A stretch of DNA of 64,000 nt from contig JAOTOL010001002.1 of NCBI GenBank assembly GCA_034440575.1, positions 124,001 through 188,000 on the forward strand, in the 5' to 3' direction. A program made the position numbers and the translations under genes. The notes below the pieces were generated by a model, which saw nothing but the letters and a program-made list of their open reading frames with translations, searched no databases and was not told where the DNA came from. Within the stretch, counting starts at the first letter, position 1; every line of letters begins with the position of its first letter. Source of the DNA: Imbricaverruca yamaguchii. Its lineage: Eukaryota; Arthropoda; Thecostraca; Neoverrucidae. This document shows, in pieces, positions 1 through 9,307 of this stretch.

Positions 1-44
1 AAAATATATGACGTTTTCCACCTCTACCATTCACCATTTTGTTT

Positions 45-181
45 CGAGCTCCCTCCCCCCGCACCAGGGTGCATTCAGACCACTGGGGCCCAACAGCCTC
101 CTCTCCCTTAGGCTGCCTTCAGACCACCGGGATCTGACACCCTCCTCTCCCTCAGGCTGTGTCTTCAGACTGCTGGGGACA
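45..181 (+). repeat. 44-bp tandem repeat made of the SLC25A32 splice acceptor plus exon start
   Basis: Three direct copies with an exact 44-bp period. Each has a pyrimidine tract, an AG and then ggctgtgtcttcagac-like sequence followed by a tgctgggg-like box. The acceptor AGs fall at 66-67, 110-111 and 154-155. Only the last, joined to the open carrier frame, is the real splice site; the two upstream copies reproduce both the acceptor and about 25 bp of exon. Confidence 0.8.
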
Positions 182-456
182 CGTCGCTGCCGGAAGGGCA
201 GCGCTATTCCGGCATGTGCGACGCACTGCGCAAGATGTGGCTGCGCGAGGGCGCGCGCGGCATGTACCGCGGCTTTGTTCCGGGCGTGTGGGGTGTCTCG
301 CACGGCGCGCTTCAGTTCATGGCGTACGAAGAGCTGAAGAGCGGCGCCAACCGCCGGCGCGGCAGGCCGACGCAACATCCGCTCAGCACAGCCCAGTACC
401 TGCAGTGCGCTGCCGTCTCCAAACTGGTGGCCGCCGGCGTCACCTACCCCTACCAG
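156..456 (+). CDS. SLC25A32: SLC25A32-like mitochondrial folate/FAD carrier, penultimate exon (gene partial, 5' exons outside window)
   Basis: Inner mitochondrial membrane carrier of the SLC25 family; the SLC25A32/FLX1 branch moves folate or FAD into the matrix. The exon starts after the acceptor ctccctcag at 155 (two codon bases come from the previous exon) and ends CAG|GTAGGC at 456. It encodes 100 whole codons. Seen in order: the end of a repeat matrix loop (GMCDALRKMWLREGARGMYR), the FVPGVWGVSHGALQFMAYEELK membrane segment with the SHGALQFM motif typical of this branch, then LSTAQYLQCAAVSKLVAAG and TYPYQ, which opens the third carrier signature. The phase-0 donor joins exactly to VVRARLQD in the next exon, restoring the variant PYQVVR signature of this subfamily. 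SLC25A33/36 lack this motif set. The upstream acceptor is repeated in tandem (see the repeat at 45-181). Confidence 0.88.
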
Positions 457-566
457 GTAGGCCACCCACTTCACCTGAACCACCCGGCGACCGCGTGACC
501 CCTGGTGTGTGGACCCGCGCCCGGCCGACGGTGTGCCAGTGATGACATGGTCGTCCGCTGGTGCAG

Positions 567-755
567 GTGGTGCGCGCTCGACTACAGGACCAGCGGTGCG
601 GTTACACCAGCTCCGGAGACGTCATTCGGCGGACGCTGCGGCGCCAGGGTGTGCGCGGCCTGTACCGCGGACTTACGCCCTACCTGCTGCACGTCACTCC
701 CAACATCTGCTGCATCTTCATCATTTACGAGCTGGTCACCGGCGCGCACCTGTGA
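567..755 (+). CDS. SLC25A32: SLC25A32-like carrier, terminal coding exon
   Basis: Last coding exon after a 110-bp intron; acceptor gctggtgcag at 566, phase 0. It begins VVRARLQDQRCGY, which completes the third PX(D/E)XX(K/R)-type signature in its Gln variant. It continues with the matrix-helix motif DVIRRTLRRQGVRGLYRGLTP and the last membrane helix (HVTPNICCIFIIYELV), and stops at TGA 753-755, ten residues or so before the usual family end. Total visible protein is about 163 residues, roughly the C-terminal half of a 300-320 aa carrier. A canonical AATAAA lies at 1347-1352, implying a 3' UTR of about 600 bp. Confidence 0.88.
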   Translation: MVRARLQDQRCGYTSSGDVIRRTLRRQGVRGLYRGLTPYLLHVTPNICCIFIIYELVTGAHL

Positions 756-779
756 CGTTACCAGCAGCCGATGACAGCA

Positions 780-3345
780 CCTGTGACGTCACTGATGCCA
801 CGTGAGGGAATCGCTCGTATCGGGCTGACATGGCATTTGGCTGTGACAAGGGCATGCGACTCTAGGTTTTCGAGTTAAATGCCGCAATTTTCTGCGCCAA
901 TCCAGGCACAATATGCTGTCCCACAATATGCTCATTCAAAAGGTTTTGACGTGGCCATGACGTGAATCGCCTTGAAACCTCTGGCCGACATCATAACGTT
1001 GTGCTTCACACTGCCTAGCTACATTCTCATAACGATCGTCGAAACGATCATTGTCATGTTGAAAGTGCATATGGAATACTGTTTTATGTTAGACAATCGC
1101 AACTTCAGTAGTGCGATGTGATACAGCTGTACATGTTTATGCAGTTTTGCGTGTGGTGAAAGATAATGCTGGCGTACAAAGTAATGAGTCGGAACAGTTG
1201 GGACGGCGAGCAAGTCTCCAGGCAGCACCTTCCTCACGCTCTCTATACTACGAAGAACTGATCGTGCCGAGTTATTGCCGTCGTGAGTTATTGACGCACG
1301 ACCAGATGGCAAGTTTGGAAATATAGCGAACGTGCCTCCTAGACCAGGAATAAACCTTCAACCAAATAACCTAACAAGCTTTGTACACCTCTACTGTATT
1401 GCACGTGATGTGTTTGTGCTGGCATATTGTAAAATGCATAAGTGAAGCAAACTATATCTGTAAGCGTGTCACACGATAAACCTCTTAAGACAAGCACCAA
1501 ACGTGCGTGCCCGTACCTGTCATACGTCACATCTCAAAACACCTAGGTTGATGACGAATCGGTTATCTGTGACATGCAAGGGCCAAATCTGGCCCGCGAG
1601 CAGAGCTTGCTTTGGATTGCCCGAAAGCAACAATTTTGCTTGGATACCCTTGAAACCAGCCTGAAACGATTCGTTTCGATTTTTTCACGTCAGGCGAGCA
1701 GCAACAAGTCACAGATGGGCTAAGGTAACTCAAATAATCTTGTCAGGTGAAGTAAAAAAATGTCACGGGAGCGATAATTGGTGTAAATCGTGTTGTTTGC
1801 ACGTATTGCCAGACGCCAGATGCTGATTACAACGCATCATAAGCCTGTAAATCTACGCTAACATCAGGCTCATAAGTGGTCTGAGATGACCTTGACCAGT
1901 GACCTAATGACATACCTGGCACTTTGTAGCCATATGACCGTCATGGTCAATATTGAGCCAAAACTGACGCCAATACAGCGGACAGCAACACGAAACCCCT
2001 ACAGCACGCAAGCTGTCGTGCAGACCTCATAACTGTTACTGAAGTTTTTCTGGGGTTAAAATGTGTAAAATGGACCATTCTAATGATCTGCAGTTTGGTT
2101 GCGCTCCGACCAGCCGCACGCCAGCTAGCTAGCTAGCACTTCAGGCAAATGACGCCAGCTAGCACTTCAGGCAAATCACGACTTGACCCACTGTGCGCCG
2201 ACACGGGATGGATAGTGGAATGGGAAGAGAGGGGTGGATGATAGGGGCTAAGAAAGCCTCAGGAACACCTCCCATGTTCTACACTCCTATCGGGGCGTGT
2301 ATGATAGCTCGATGGAGCGCCATTTCCACACCCAGCCAAATAACGACGGCTGACCTGACCACACCGTGTGAGACTTCTCCCCGTGATATGCACGAACGTA
2401 TGCGCATAATACTTTGACAGAATAGCACACCGTCCAAATTGTCAGTGGCTGAAGAGAGGCCTTTTCCCCTGGCGAAGAGACTTAAAACGAAAATTTTCAA
2501 GCCCAGTGACGCCAACTTCGAAATGCAGCTCTTGCTGAAGATGACCATCCACTAGTTCGCGTTCATTAACGTGTACGAACACCCAGAGAGCTTTCAATGG
2601 TGCAGATTCGTTCTTTCACGCAAGCGTACTGCACACAAATGTATGAGGTATATTTCACTAGATCAGTCGGCATCACAAAACATGGACTTTGTCATTAATC
2701 ATTGCACGTGCTGTTTTTTCTCTTCCCCCGACAGAACGCCAATGCTTCGAAAGCCTATCATTTTGAGCTTAACCACGCGACCACATTTCGCATCGCATAT
2801 AAGCAAATTCTGTATTCGGTCCTACATTCCATCGCGCTGCATAAACGCGTGTATCGCCTGCCCATCCAACGGGCGTCCTTGCACCCCCTACTCCAGCAGT
2901 CCAGTACATATTGCACCACGGGTGCGTAATGCATCACGACATTTCTTACACACATGCAATAGTTACATGAAAATAAGCAACCCAATGTCCACATTGTTCC
3001 TCATGACTATCACACAGTGCAGTCACATGACGCATGGCATGACGCAAGACGCATGACGTTTGACATACGATGCGCTCTTTTGATGCATGATTATGACGCA
3101 GAGTAATACATGCATAAGCGCTTAACGAAGTGAACGGCTGCGACATTAGCTCATACTGATCGGATCACACGCAGCACGAGTGGTGAGCTCGTACTGTAAG
3201 TAGTAAGCCGCGCCCGATGCCACTAACGCCAGCGGCCAACCTGAACCGAGATCGAATGACTCAAATGCTGAGCCCAGACTCCCCGATCCCGTGAGTAGAG
3301 CCCTGGCAACAGACGAAAATCACCCGAGGTCGCACTAATCAGCAA
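780..3345. other. Intergenic stretch between convergent SLC25A32 and TSEN2
   Basis: No coding exon could be supported. Contents seen: the SLC25A32 3' UTR, a run of agct repeats and a 28-bp imperfect tandem duplication (acttcaggcaaat twice) at 2107-2177, and otherwise unique-looking sequence. Short open frames here have no recognisable protein features. Confidence 0.5.
1347..1352 (+). terminator. Candidate poly(A) signal of SLC25A32
   Basis: AATAAA hexamer, the first canonical one downstream of the SLC25A32 stop codon on the same strand. No cleavage-site evidence beyond the hexamer; the 3' UTR length is inferred. Confidence 0.4.
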
Positions 3346-3489
3346 TCATTTCTGATCTGACACTTTGTCGGGCGCCTGACGAGATGTCCATCGTCGAATG
3401 AGCACCTCCTGAACACTGACCTGTGTCAGGTAGGTCAGGTCACGAGCTTCCAGTCCGCGCGGCCACAGCACGCGCACCAACAGCACATC
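3346..3489 (-). CDS. TSEN2: TSEN2 tRNA-splicing endonuclease subunit, last coding exon
   Basis: C-terminal exon, 47 codons plus TGA (3348-3346). The acceptor is ccattgcag just before 3489. It encodes DVLLVRVLWPRG, then QVSVQEVLIRRWTSRQAPDK. The QEVLIRRW segment corresponds to the conserved QEVILSRW end of TSEN2, which supports TSEN2 over its non-catalytic paralogues TSEN15 and TSEN54. Splicing in phase 0 places the Asp directly after the catalytic Lys codon of the previous exon. The fold is the C-terminal beta strands of the endonuclease domain. Confidence 0.88.
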   Translation of the reverse strand, partial: DVLLVRVLWPRGLEARDLTYLTQVSVQEVLIRRWTSRQAPDKVSDQK

Positions 3490-3669
3490 CTGCAATGGTG
3501 TGGCACATCACTATCGAATTTGGGGTTTCCACACCAGGTGAACCTCACTGGAGAGGGGTGGCACACAGGGGTCACCGCCACCAAGTGTAGGAACCTCAAG
3601 CCAGTCACCTCACCAAGGCACCCTGGCAAGGTATCAGAACAGCTTAACCTACTAACGCATCATACATTA

Positions 3670-4895
3670 CTATGTTGGTAGTCTGCTCCGTTTCCCGACA
3701 CAAACTCCACATTGGCGGTCTGCTTAGTTACCCGAACCGTAGCTTTCCGATCTGCTGATCGATTCGTGCCTTATCGAAACGTTTGGCTAATTAAATACGG
3801 AAGGTACACTTCTCCAAACATGTCACATCAGAATCTCAGGCTGCACTTCCCAGTGTATCTTCAGCACTTTATCACATACGAGTCAATTTACTTGTCAAAC
3901 AGCACCATCTAATCTCCAAATTAGAAAAACGGAGGGATAATTGTCTCAGGACGATAATGTTCTAGATGCGGAAAAATGAAGTACAGTATTTTTTTCCAAC
4001 AACTGCCAGAAACACCTTGTCCTTATCGGTCTGTAACTAGACCAGACACACACACCTATATTGGCGGTCTGTCCTGAGACCACACTCAAGTACCTTGGGC
4101 GTGTGTTCAGCGACCTGCGACTCTTACCTTGGCGGTCTTCCCCGTGATCCGACACACACTCTACCTTGGCGACCTGTCCTGGTCACACTGACTGGTCGTG
4201 GGTGACCTCATGACACGACACACAATAACGTCTTGTTTAGTGTGCTTTCCATCTTGGTGGTTTGCCCCGTGACCCGGCACCCCACCCCTCGACCCGTGAT
4301 CCGGCAAAATCCTGTATGTTAACGGTGTGCTCAGACCCGATATATATACCACGACCTTGGTGGTCTGCCCCGTGACCCGGTGCAAGCTTCTACATTATCG
4401 GTGTGTTCAGTGACCCGACATATACACGCTTACCTTGGTGGTCTGCCCCTTTAAATGAAAAAAAAACATCCCTATCTTGGCGGCCTGTGTGACAGGATAC
4501 ACACCTATTTTGGTGGTCTGCTCCGTGAGCGAATGCACACCCTCACCTTGGCTGTCTGTTCGGTAACCCGAATAACAACCCACCATAACGACCTGTTCGG
4601 TGACCCCATACACCCTCACATCGGCAGCCTGTTCAGTGACCTGACAAACACTCACCCTGGAGTTCTGTTCCGTGACCTGACACACCCTCATATTGGCGGT
4701 CTGTTCAGTGACCCCACACACCATCACCTTGGCGGTCTGTTCAGTGACCTGACACCCACCATCACCTTGGCGGTCTGTTCAGTGACCCTCAACGTACCCA
4801 CCTTGACCGTCTGTTCAGTGACCCACTACGCACCCACCTTGGCGGTCTGTTCAGTGACCCCACACACCCTCACCTTGGCCGTCTGCTCCGTGACG
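3670..4895 (-). repeat. 36-38 bp minisatellite derived from the TSEN2 exon-intron donor junction
   Basis: Minus-strand unit: gtcactgaacagaccgccaa followed by ggtgagggtgtg. The true exon end at 4874 carries the same string. Consecutive copies with a GT at the donor position end at 4838, 4802, 4766 and 4728 (spacing 36, 36, 36, 38). More diverged copies continue leftward to about 3670, interrupted near 3780-4030. In translation it gives repeated VTEQTAK-like peptides. The array fills most of the last TSEN2 intron. Confidence 0.85.
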
Positions 4896-5034
4896 CGACA
4901 GAGGCCGACTGCATACAGCCAGTCGGCGGTGCGCCAGTTGCGGTCGGCCAGTGGCCGGCGTGTCTCGGCGCTCACCACCTGAACACAGACGGCGAGCGCC
5001 GCGTGGTAGAACGCCGGGCCACGCCGGTAAACCA
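4874..5034 (-). CDS. TSEN2: TSEN2 catalytic-core exon (Tyr, His and Lys of the active site)
   Basis: TSEN2 cleaves the 5' splice site of intron-containing pre-tRNAs in the nucleus. This exon holds all three catalytic residues: Tyr in VVYRRGP, His in FYHAAL, and Lys in EQTAK, the last codon before the donor. Acceptor tttcatcag before 5034 (entry phase 1; the split Val codon takes G from the previous exon). Donor AAG|GTGAGG, exon end 4874, phase 0. Both edges of the exon are echoed by tandem repeats in the flanking introns: VVYRWG-type copies on the acceptor side, VTEQTAK-type copies on the donor side. This is the most striking feature of the locus. Confidence 0.88.
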
Positions 5035-5065
5035 CTGATGAAACAAGACAGCCCGTCAAGTGCAA

Positions 5066-5220
5066 AACACTGATGCACGGTCACCAGACCACTGGCCCCA
5101 CCGATACACCACTGATACACGGTCACCAGCCCATTGGCCCCACCGATACATCACTGATACACGGTCACCAGCCCACCGGCCCCACCGATACACCACTGAT
5201 ACACGGTCGGTGTATCAGTG
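5066..5220 (-). repeat. 42-bp repeat echoing the TSEN2 splice acceptor and exon start
   Basis: Minus-strand unit begins atcag|tggtgtatcggtgg and is repeated with acceptor-like AGs whose exon-equivalent positions are 5195, 5153, 5111 and 5069, next to the true one at 5034 (spacing 42, 42, 42, 35). The first bases match the true exon start closely. The array ends at an 11-bp perfect inverted repeat (5194-5220). Confidence 0.75.
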
Positions 5221-5221
5221 C

Positions 5222-5450
5222 TGCCCTGCTCACTGCTCACAGTGCTTCAGCCCACGAGCACTGCTGTTATGCCGCTGGAAGCAGGGCAGTACAGGTAGAT
5301 GGCCACCAGCCCACTGGACCTGCCGCTACATCACTAGCAGTACAGGGTGGTACATGTAGACGGATATTAGCCCACGGGCCCTGCTGTTATGCTGCTGGCA
5401 GCAGGGCAACACAGGTACACGGCCACCAGCCCACTAGACACTGGAGACAG
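5222..5450. repeat. Imperfect roughly 120-bp tandem repeat in TSEN2 intron
   Basis: Two to three degenerate copies containing ctgctgttatg(c/t)(c/t)gctgg, gcagggca(g/a)(t/c)acaggta and ggccaccagcccact. The last of these is shared with the 42-bp repeat just to the left, so the two arrays appear to be related. Confidence 0.6.
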
Positions 5451-5984
5451 TAATACGGACATTCACGGCCAAATTCCCACGGTACAGATAGTATCATAGG
5501 GCACAGTCACGCAGATGCAGTCACTGAAATATAGCTGAAAGGTCGGAATGGCTTATATTATCAGCAGCCATCTCACTACCAAGTGTCAGGTGCTAAGGAA
5601 GGCTGATTTTGTTTATTTGTTCACATGTCGTTCTTCCATGGTGTGGTAGTCACATTCTCTGCTCATGAATACCGAAGTATCATCATATGAGGCCCATATA
5701 TATCCCATATATCGTAATAAGTTTCGAAGAGGATGGGCCATACTGCCAAGGACCATACTGTCAAATCTGCATGACCAACAGGATTAATGTTCCTTGCAGG
5801 GTAGTGAGTCTATTGTCTAGTGTGCGTCTAGTGAGTCTATAGTACAGTCTAGTGCGCGTCCGGAAAAAGTGAGTCTGGATACTATGTGTTCGGATAGTTT
5901 GCATGTGGGCAGCAGGACTGGATACTTGCCTGGGTAGCGTGTGTTCTGGCAGTAAGTATGGGCCGTGTGTGCCAGGGTAGTGTA

Positions 5985-7720
5985 TCTAGGCAGTGTGCAC
6001 GGGTTACGTGTCTGGACAATGTGTGAGGCCGGGCAATGTGTCCAGTTGTGTGTCTGGACAATGTGTGGGGCCGGGCAGTGTGTACGGGTTGTGTGTCTGG
6101 ACAATGTGTGAGGCCGGGCAATGTGTCCAGTTGTGTGTCTGGACAATGTGTGGGGCCGGGCAGTGTGTCGGGTCGTGTGTCTGGACAATGTGTCGGGTCG
6201 TGTGTCTGGACAATGTGTGAGGCCGGGTAATGTGTCGGGTCGTGTGTCTGGACAATGTGTGGGGCCGGGAAATGTGTCGGGTCGTGTGTCTGACAACGTG
6301 TGGGGCCCGGTAATGTGTCTGGACAAGTGTGAGGCCGGGTATGTGTCGGGTCGTGTGTCTGGACAATGTGTGGGGCCCGGTAATGTGCCTGGACAATGTG
6401 TGAGGCCGGGTAATGTGTCGGGTCGTGTGTCTGGACAATGTGTGAGGCCGGGTAATGTGTCGGGTCGTGTGTCTGGACAATGTGTGAGGCCGGGCAATGT
6501 GTCGGGTCGTGTGTCTGGACAATGTGTGAGGCCGGGTAATGTGTCGGGTCGTGTGTCTGGACAATGTGTGGGACCGAGAAATGTGTCGGGTCGTGTGTCT
6601 GGACAATGTGTGATGCCGGGCAATGTGTCGGGTCGTGTGTCTGGACAATGTGTGAGACCGGGCAATGTGTCGGGTCGTGTGTCTGGACAATGTGTGGGGC
6701 CGGGTAATGTGTCGGGTCGTGTGTCTGGACAATGTGTGAGGCCGGGCAATGTGTCGGGTCGTGTGTCTGGACAATGTGTCGGGTCGTGTGTCTGGACAAT
6801 GTGTGAGGCCGGGTAATGTGTCGGGTCGTGTGTCTGGACAATGTGTGGGGCCGGGCAATGTGTCGGGTCGTGTGTCTGGACAACGTGTGGGGCCCGGTAA
6901 TGTGTCTGGACAATGTGTGAGGCCGGGTAATGTGTCGGGTCGTGTGCCTGGACAATGTGTGAGGCCGGGCAATGTGTCGGGTCGTGTGTCTGGACAATGT
7001 GGGACCGGGCAATGTGTCGGGTCGTGTGTCTGGACAATGTGTGATGCCGGGAAATGTGTCGGGTCGTGTGTCTGGACAATGTGTGGGACCGAGAAATGTG
7101 TCGGGTCGTGTGTCTGGACAATGTGTGATGCCGGGCAATGTGTCGGGTCTGTGTCTGGACAATGTGTGGGACCGGGCAATGTGTCGGGTCGTGTGTCTGG
7201 ACAATGTGTGGGACCGGGTAATGTGTCGGGTCGTGTGCCTGGACAATGTGTGAGGCCGGGTAATGTGTCGGGTCGTGTGTCTGGACAATGTGTGAGGCCG
7301 GGCAATGTGTCGGGTCGTGTGTCTGGACAATGTGTGAGGCCGGGCAATGTGTCGGGTCGTGTGTCTGGACAATGTGTGATGCCGGGCAATGTGTCGGGTC
7401 TGTGTCTGGACAATGTGTGGGGCCGGGCAATGTGTCGGGTCGTGTGTCTGGACAATGTGTGAGGCCGGGCAATGTGTCGGGTCGTGTGTCTGGACAATGT
7501 GTGGGGCCGGGCAATGTGTACGGGTCGTGTGTCTGGACAATGTGTGAGGCCGGGCAATGTGTCGGGTCGTGTGTCTGGACAATGTGTGATGCCGGGCAAT
7601 GTGTCGGGTCGTGTGTCTGGACAATGTGTGGGACCGGGCAATGTGTCGAGTCGTGTGTCTGGACAATGTGTGGGACCGGGAAATGTGTCGGGTGAACGCG
7701 TGTCTGAGCAGTATCTGCCC
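5985..7720. repeat. Large 42-bp minisatellite, about 41 copies, inside TSEN2 intron
   Basis: Plus-strand consensus tgtgtctggacaatgtgt + gaggccgggcaatgtgtcgg + gtcg. Variants at the first five unit positions (gaggc, ggggc, gatgc, ggacc, gagac) are interspersed. Short copies and two related blocks about 0.6 kb apart suggest unequal exchange or higher-order duplication. Because 42 is 14 codons and the unit lacks stops on the minus strand, open frames of 545-665 codons run through it in all three sense frames; these are repeat artefacts. The sense transcript would be CA- and CCCG-rich. Confidence 0.92.
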
Positions 7721-8195
7721 AGGAAGTGTGTCCGGGCACTAAGCAGTGTCTACGGCCGTGTGTCCGGCTAGCGAATGTGAGAGGAAAGCAAGCCCACGGA
7801 CATGAATCCACCAACCGGCACAGCTCGGGGCGCAGCCACTGTTCCGGAAGTCCACCAATTGGATTAAAGTCGATACTAAATGATCATTTTACTTGAAATG
7901 CTGTGAAAAAATAAATAAATAAAGGAATCTAAGTGAACTGATGACTGAAAGAAGAACCAAGCAAACGAACGAACGGATAAAAATCACAGGGACATGCACA
8001 TCAAATGAAGATACACACAAGCACACACCGTTTACAGTAGAGGCCGCTTAATCCGTGCACTGATAATCCGCCCACCAGCTTATTGCGCCCAAATCGGCCC
8101 AGAACGGAATTTTCCTTAGAAACCCGTGACAGAAATCCACTTATGACGTCAAGACATCGGGTACTTCGCCCAACCTAGTGAGTGCTTAGCCACAG

Positions 8196-8472
8196 TGTAA
8201 AATAATTGACCATGTGGCCTGGAAATTCACAGTTAATGGAATTGTGCTATTTCATCCTTGTCTTTTGTTTTTACCATTTTGTCACATGTGTGGCAGTCAT
8301 TATGCGCACGACTGCTAAAAAATGTAAAATGCATGTGACTGAAGTGAAAGGCATTCCGCTTTTTTAATCCTTCAGTGGCGATCCTATATTTTCTTCCAAT
8401 CTTTCACTATTCCCAAGCAGCTTCTTTCTTCATCCACACAGTTAATGGTGAAGTAATTTTGGGACACTGCTT
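8196..8472. repeat. Dispersed 277-bp repeat, copy 1
   Basis: Nearly the same as 10106-10381 in the same orientation: both contain gtgtaaaataattga, ggaattgtgctatttcatcc, tttcttccaatctttcacta and cacacagttaatggtgaagt. Identity stops abruptly at both ends. No coding signal; probably a MITE or other dispersed element. Confidence 0.75.
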
Positions 8473-8625
8473 AGCCACTGTTCGCCCGCACATGATCGCC
8501 CAGGGATGGGCCAGTCGGCACCAAGAGCATAGTCAACTGCTGAAAGGTCAAGTTCAGCAAGAACGAAGAAGTCGAAGTGGAAGAAGAGCAAGACATGGTT
8601 CCGAAGCTGATAACGGATTCTTTAA

Positions 8626-8790
8626 GTGGGTGCGGCTCACCGAAGTCTGCGCCCGACTGTTCTGAAACAATGGGCGTGACTCACCCAAGTCTGCGCCCGA
8701 CTGTTCTGAAACAGTGGGCGCAACTCACCAAAGTCTGCGCCCGACCGTTCTTAAACAGTGGGTGTGACTCACCGAAGTCTGCGCCCGACT
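8626..8790 (-). repeat. 44-bp tandem repeat of the TSEN2 exon end plus GTGAGT donor
   Basis: Four copies, exact 44-bp spacing. On the minus strand each reads cgggcgcagactt(c/t/g)g|gtgag(t/c). Exon-end positions are 8773 (the true one), 8729, 8685 and 8641. The three downstream copies keep a full GTGAG donor core (GTGAGT, GTGAGT, GTGAGC). Confidence 0.88.
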
Positions 8791-9307
8791 GGAGGCCGTC
8801 ACGAACGACCCAGCCGCGTCGTCGCAGCGACATGTAGGCGGCGTAGCGCGCCGCCAGGTGACAATCGCCGGCGGCCAGGTGGCGCAGCAACGGCGCGCCA
8901 GACAGCGGCGCACCACTCCCCGACCGCACTCGCACACAGCCGAGCGCGTGCGACAGAAACAGCACCTCGTGCGGCTGCAGCACCAGTCGGGTGCCAACCG
9001 CCCCCACATGATGGGCGCTGCTGAGGTCGACTGGGGCGTCATCAGTCCTCCCGCCCAGCACGGGCGGTCGCCCGCAGTCCACACCGGGCTGGTATCCGCC
9101 ACTGTCACCGGTGGTCAGTTCGGCACACAATCGGGAATCATCCTCATCAGGGTTTGCTGGTTCGCGCCAGCGTCTGTCGCTCCGTCGGACACAGTCCAGG
9201 ACAAAGAACATGTCACTGACTTGGACGTCTTCACAGCGGAGTAGTGCTCCCTGGATACAGAGGTATTTCTCCAGAGCTTCACCCGCTATCAGCGTTCCGT
9301 AGTATCC
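8773..9307 (-). CDS. TSEN2: TSEN2, exon for the N-terminal region and start of the endonuclease domain
   Basis: 535-bp exon from acceptor attacttccag (before 9307) to donor TTCG|GTGAGT (exon end 8773, leaving phase 1). It starts GYYGTLIAGEALEKY, matching the GYFGKG-type motif near the N-terminus of TSEN2. A poorly conserved acidic linker follows, then LQPHEVLFLSHALGCVRV and YAAYMSLRRRGWVVRDGL-SGADF, the hallmark start of the endonuclease fold. The linker is much shorter than in vertebrate TSEN2. The previous exon, with the initiator Met, was not identified to the right. Confidence 0.85.

Larger units (their letters stand above)
3346..9307 (-). other. TSEN2: TSEN2 gene span (three 3' exons and two introns)
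   Basis: Minus-strand gene for tRNA-splicing endonuclease subunit 2. Exons 9307-8773, 5034-4874 and 3489-3346 join in phase (0 to 1, 1 to 0). They give about 279 residues plus stop, ending at the family's natural C-terminus. The N-terminal exon or exons were not found. The two introns (3738 and 1384 bp) are largely minisatellite. The gene is convergent with SLC25A32. Confidence 0.85.

Noticed and set aside
784..791. TGACGTCA palindrome, a CRE-like site.
   Set aside because: Lies just after the SLC25A32 stop codon in the 3' UTR; a single 8-bp match carries no weight.
4407..4982. Frames on both strands across the TSEN2 intron array (GLFSDLTH-like or VTEQTA-like).
   Set aside because: Translation of the 36-bp repeat, not a gene; only the exon 5034-4874 part is coding.
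5985..7720. Regular repeat with unit near CRISPR size.
   Set aside because: No spacers: units are contiguous and variable, and the context is a eukaryotic intron.
5817..7814. Open frames of 665, 594 and 545 codons on the minus strand, and several on the plus strand.
   Set aside because: They run through a 42-bp tandem repeat with no stops; the peptide is one 14-residue unit repeated in every frame, and the region is intronic to TSEN2.
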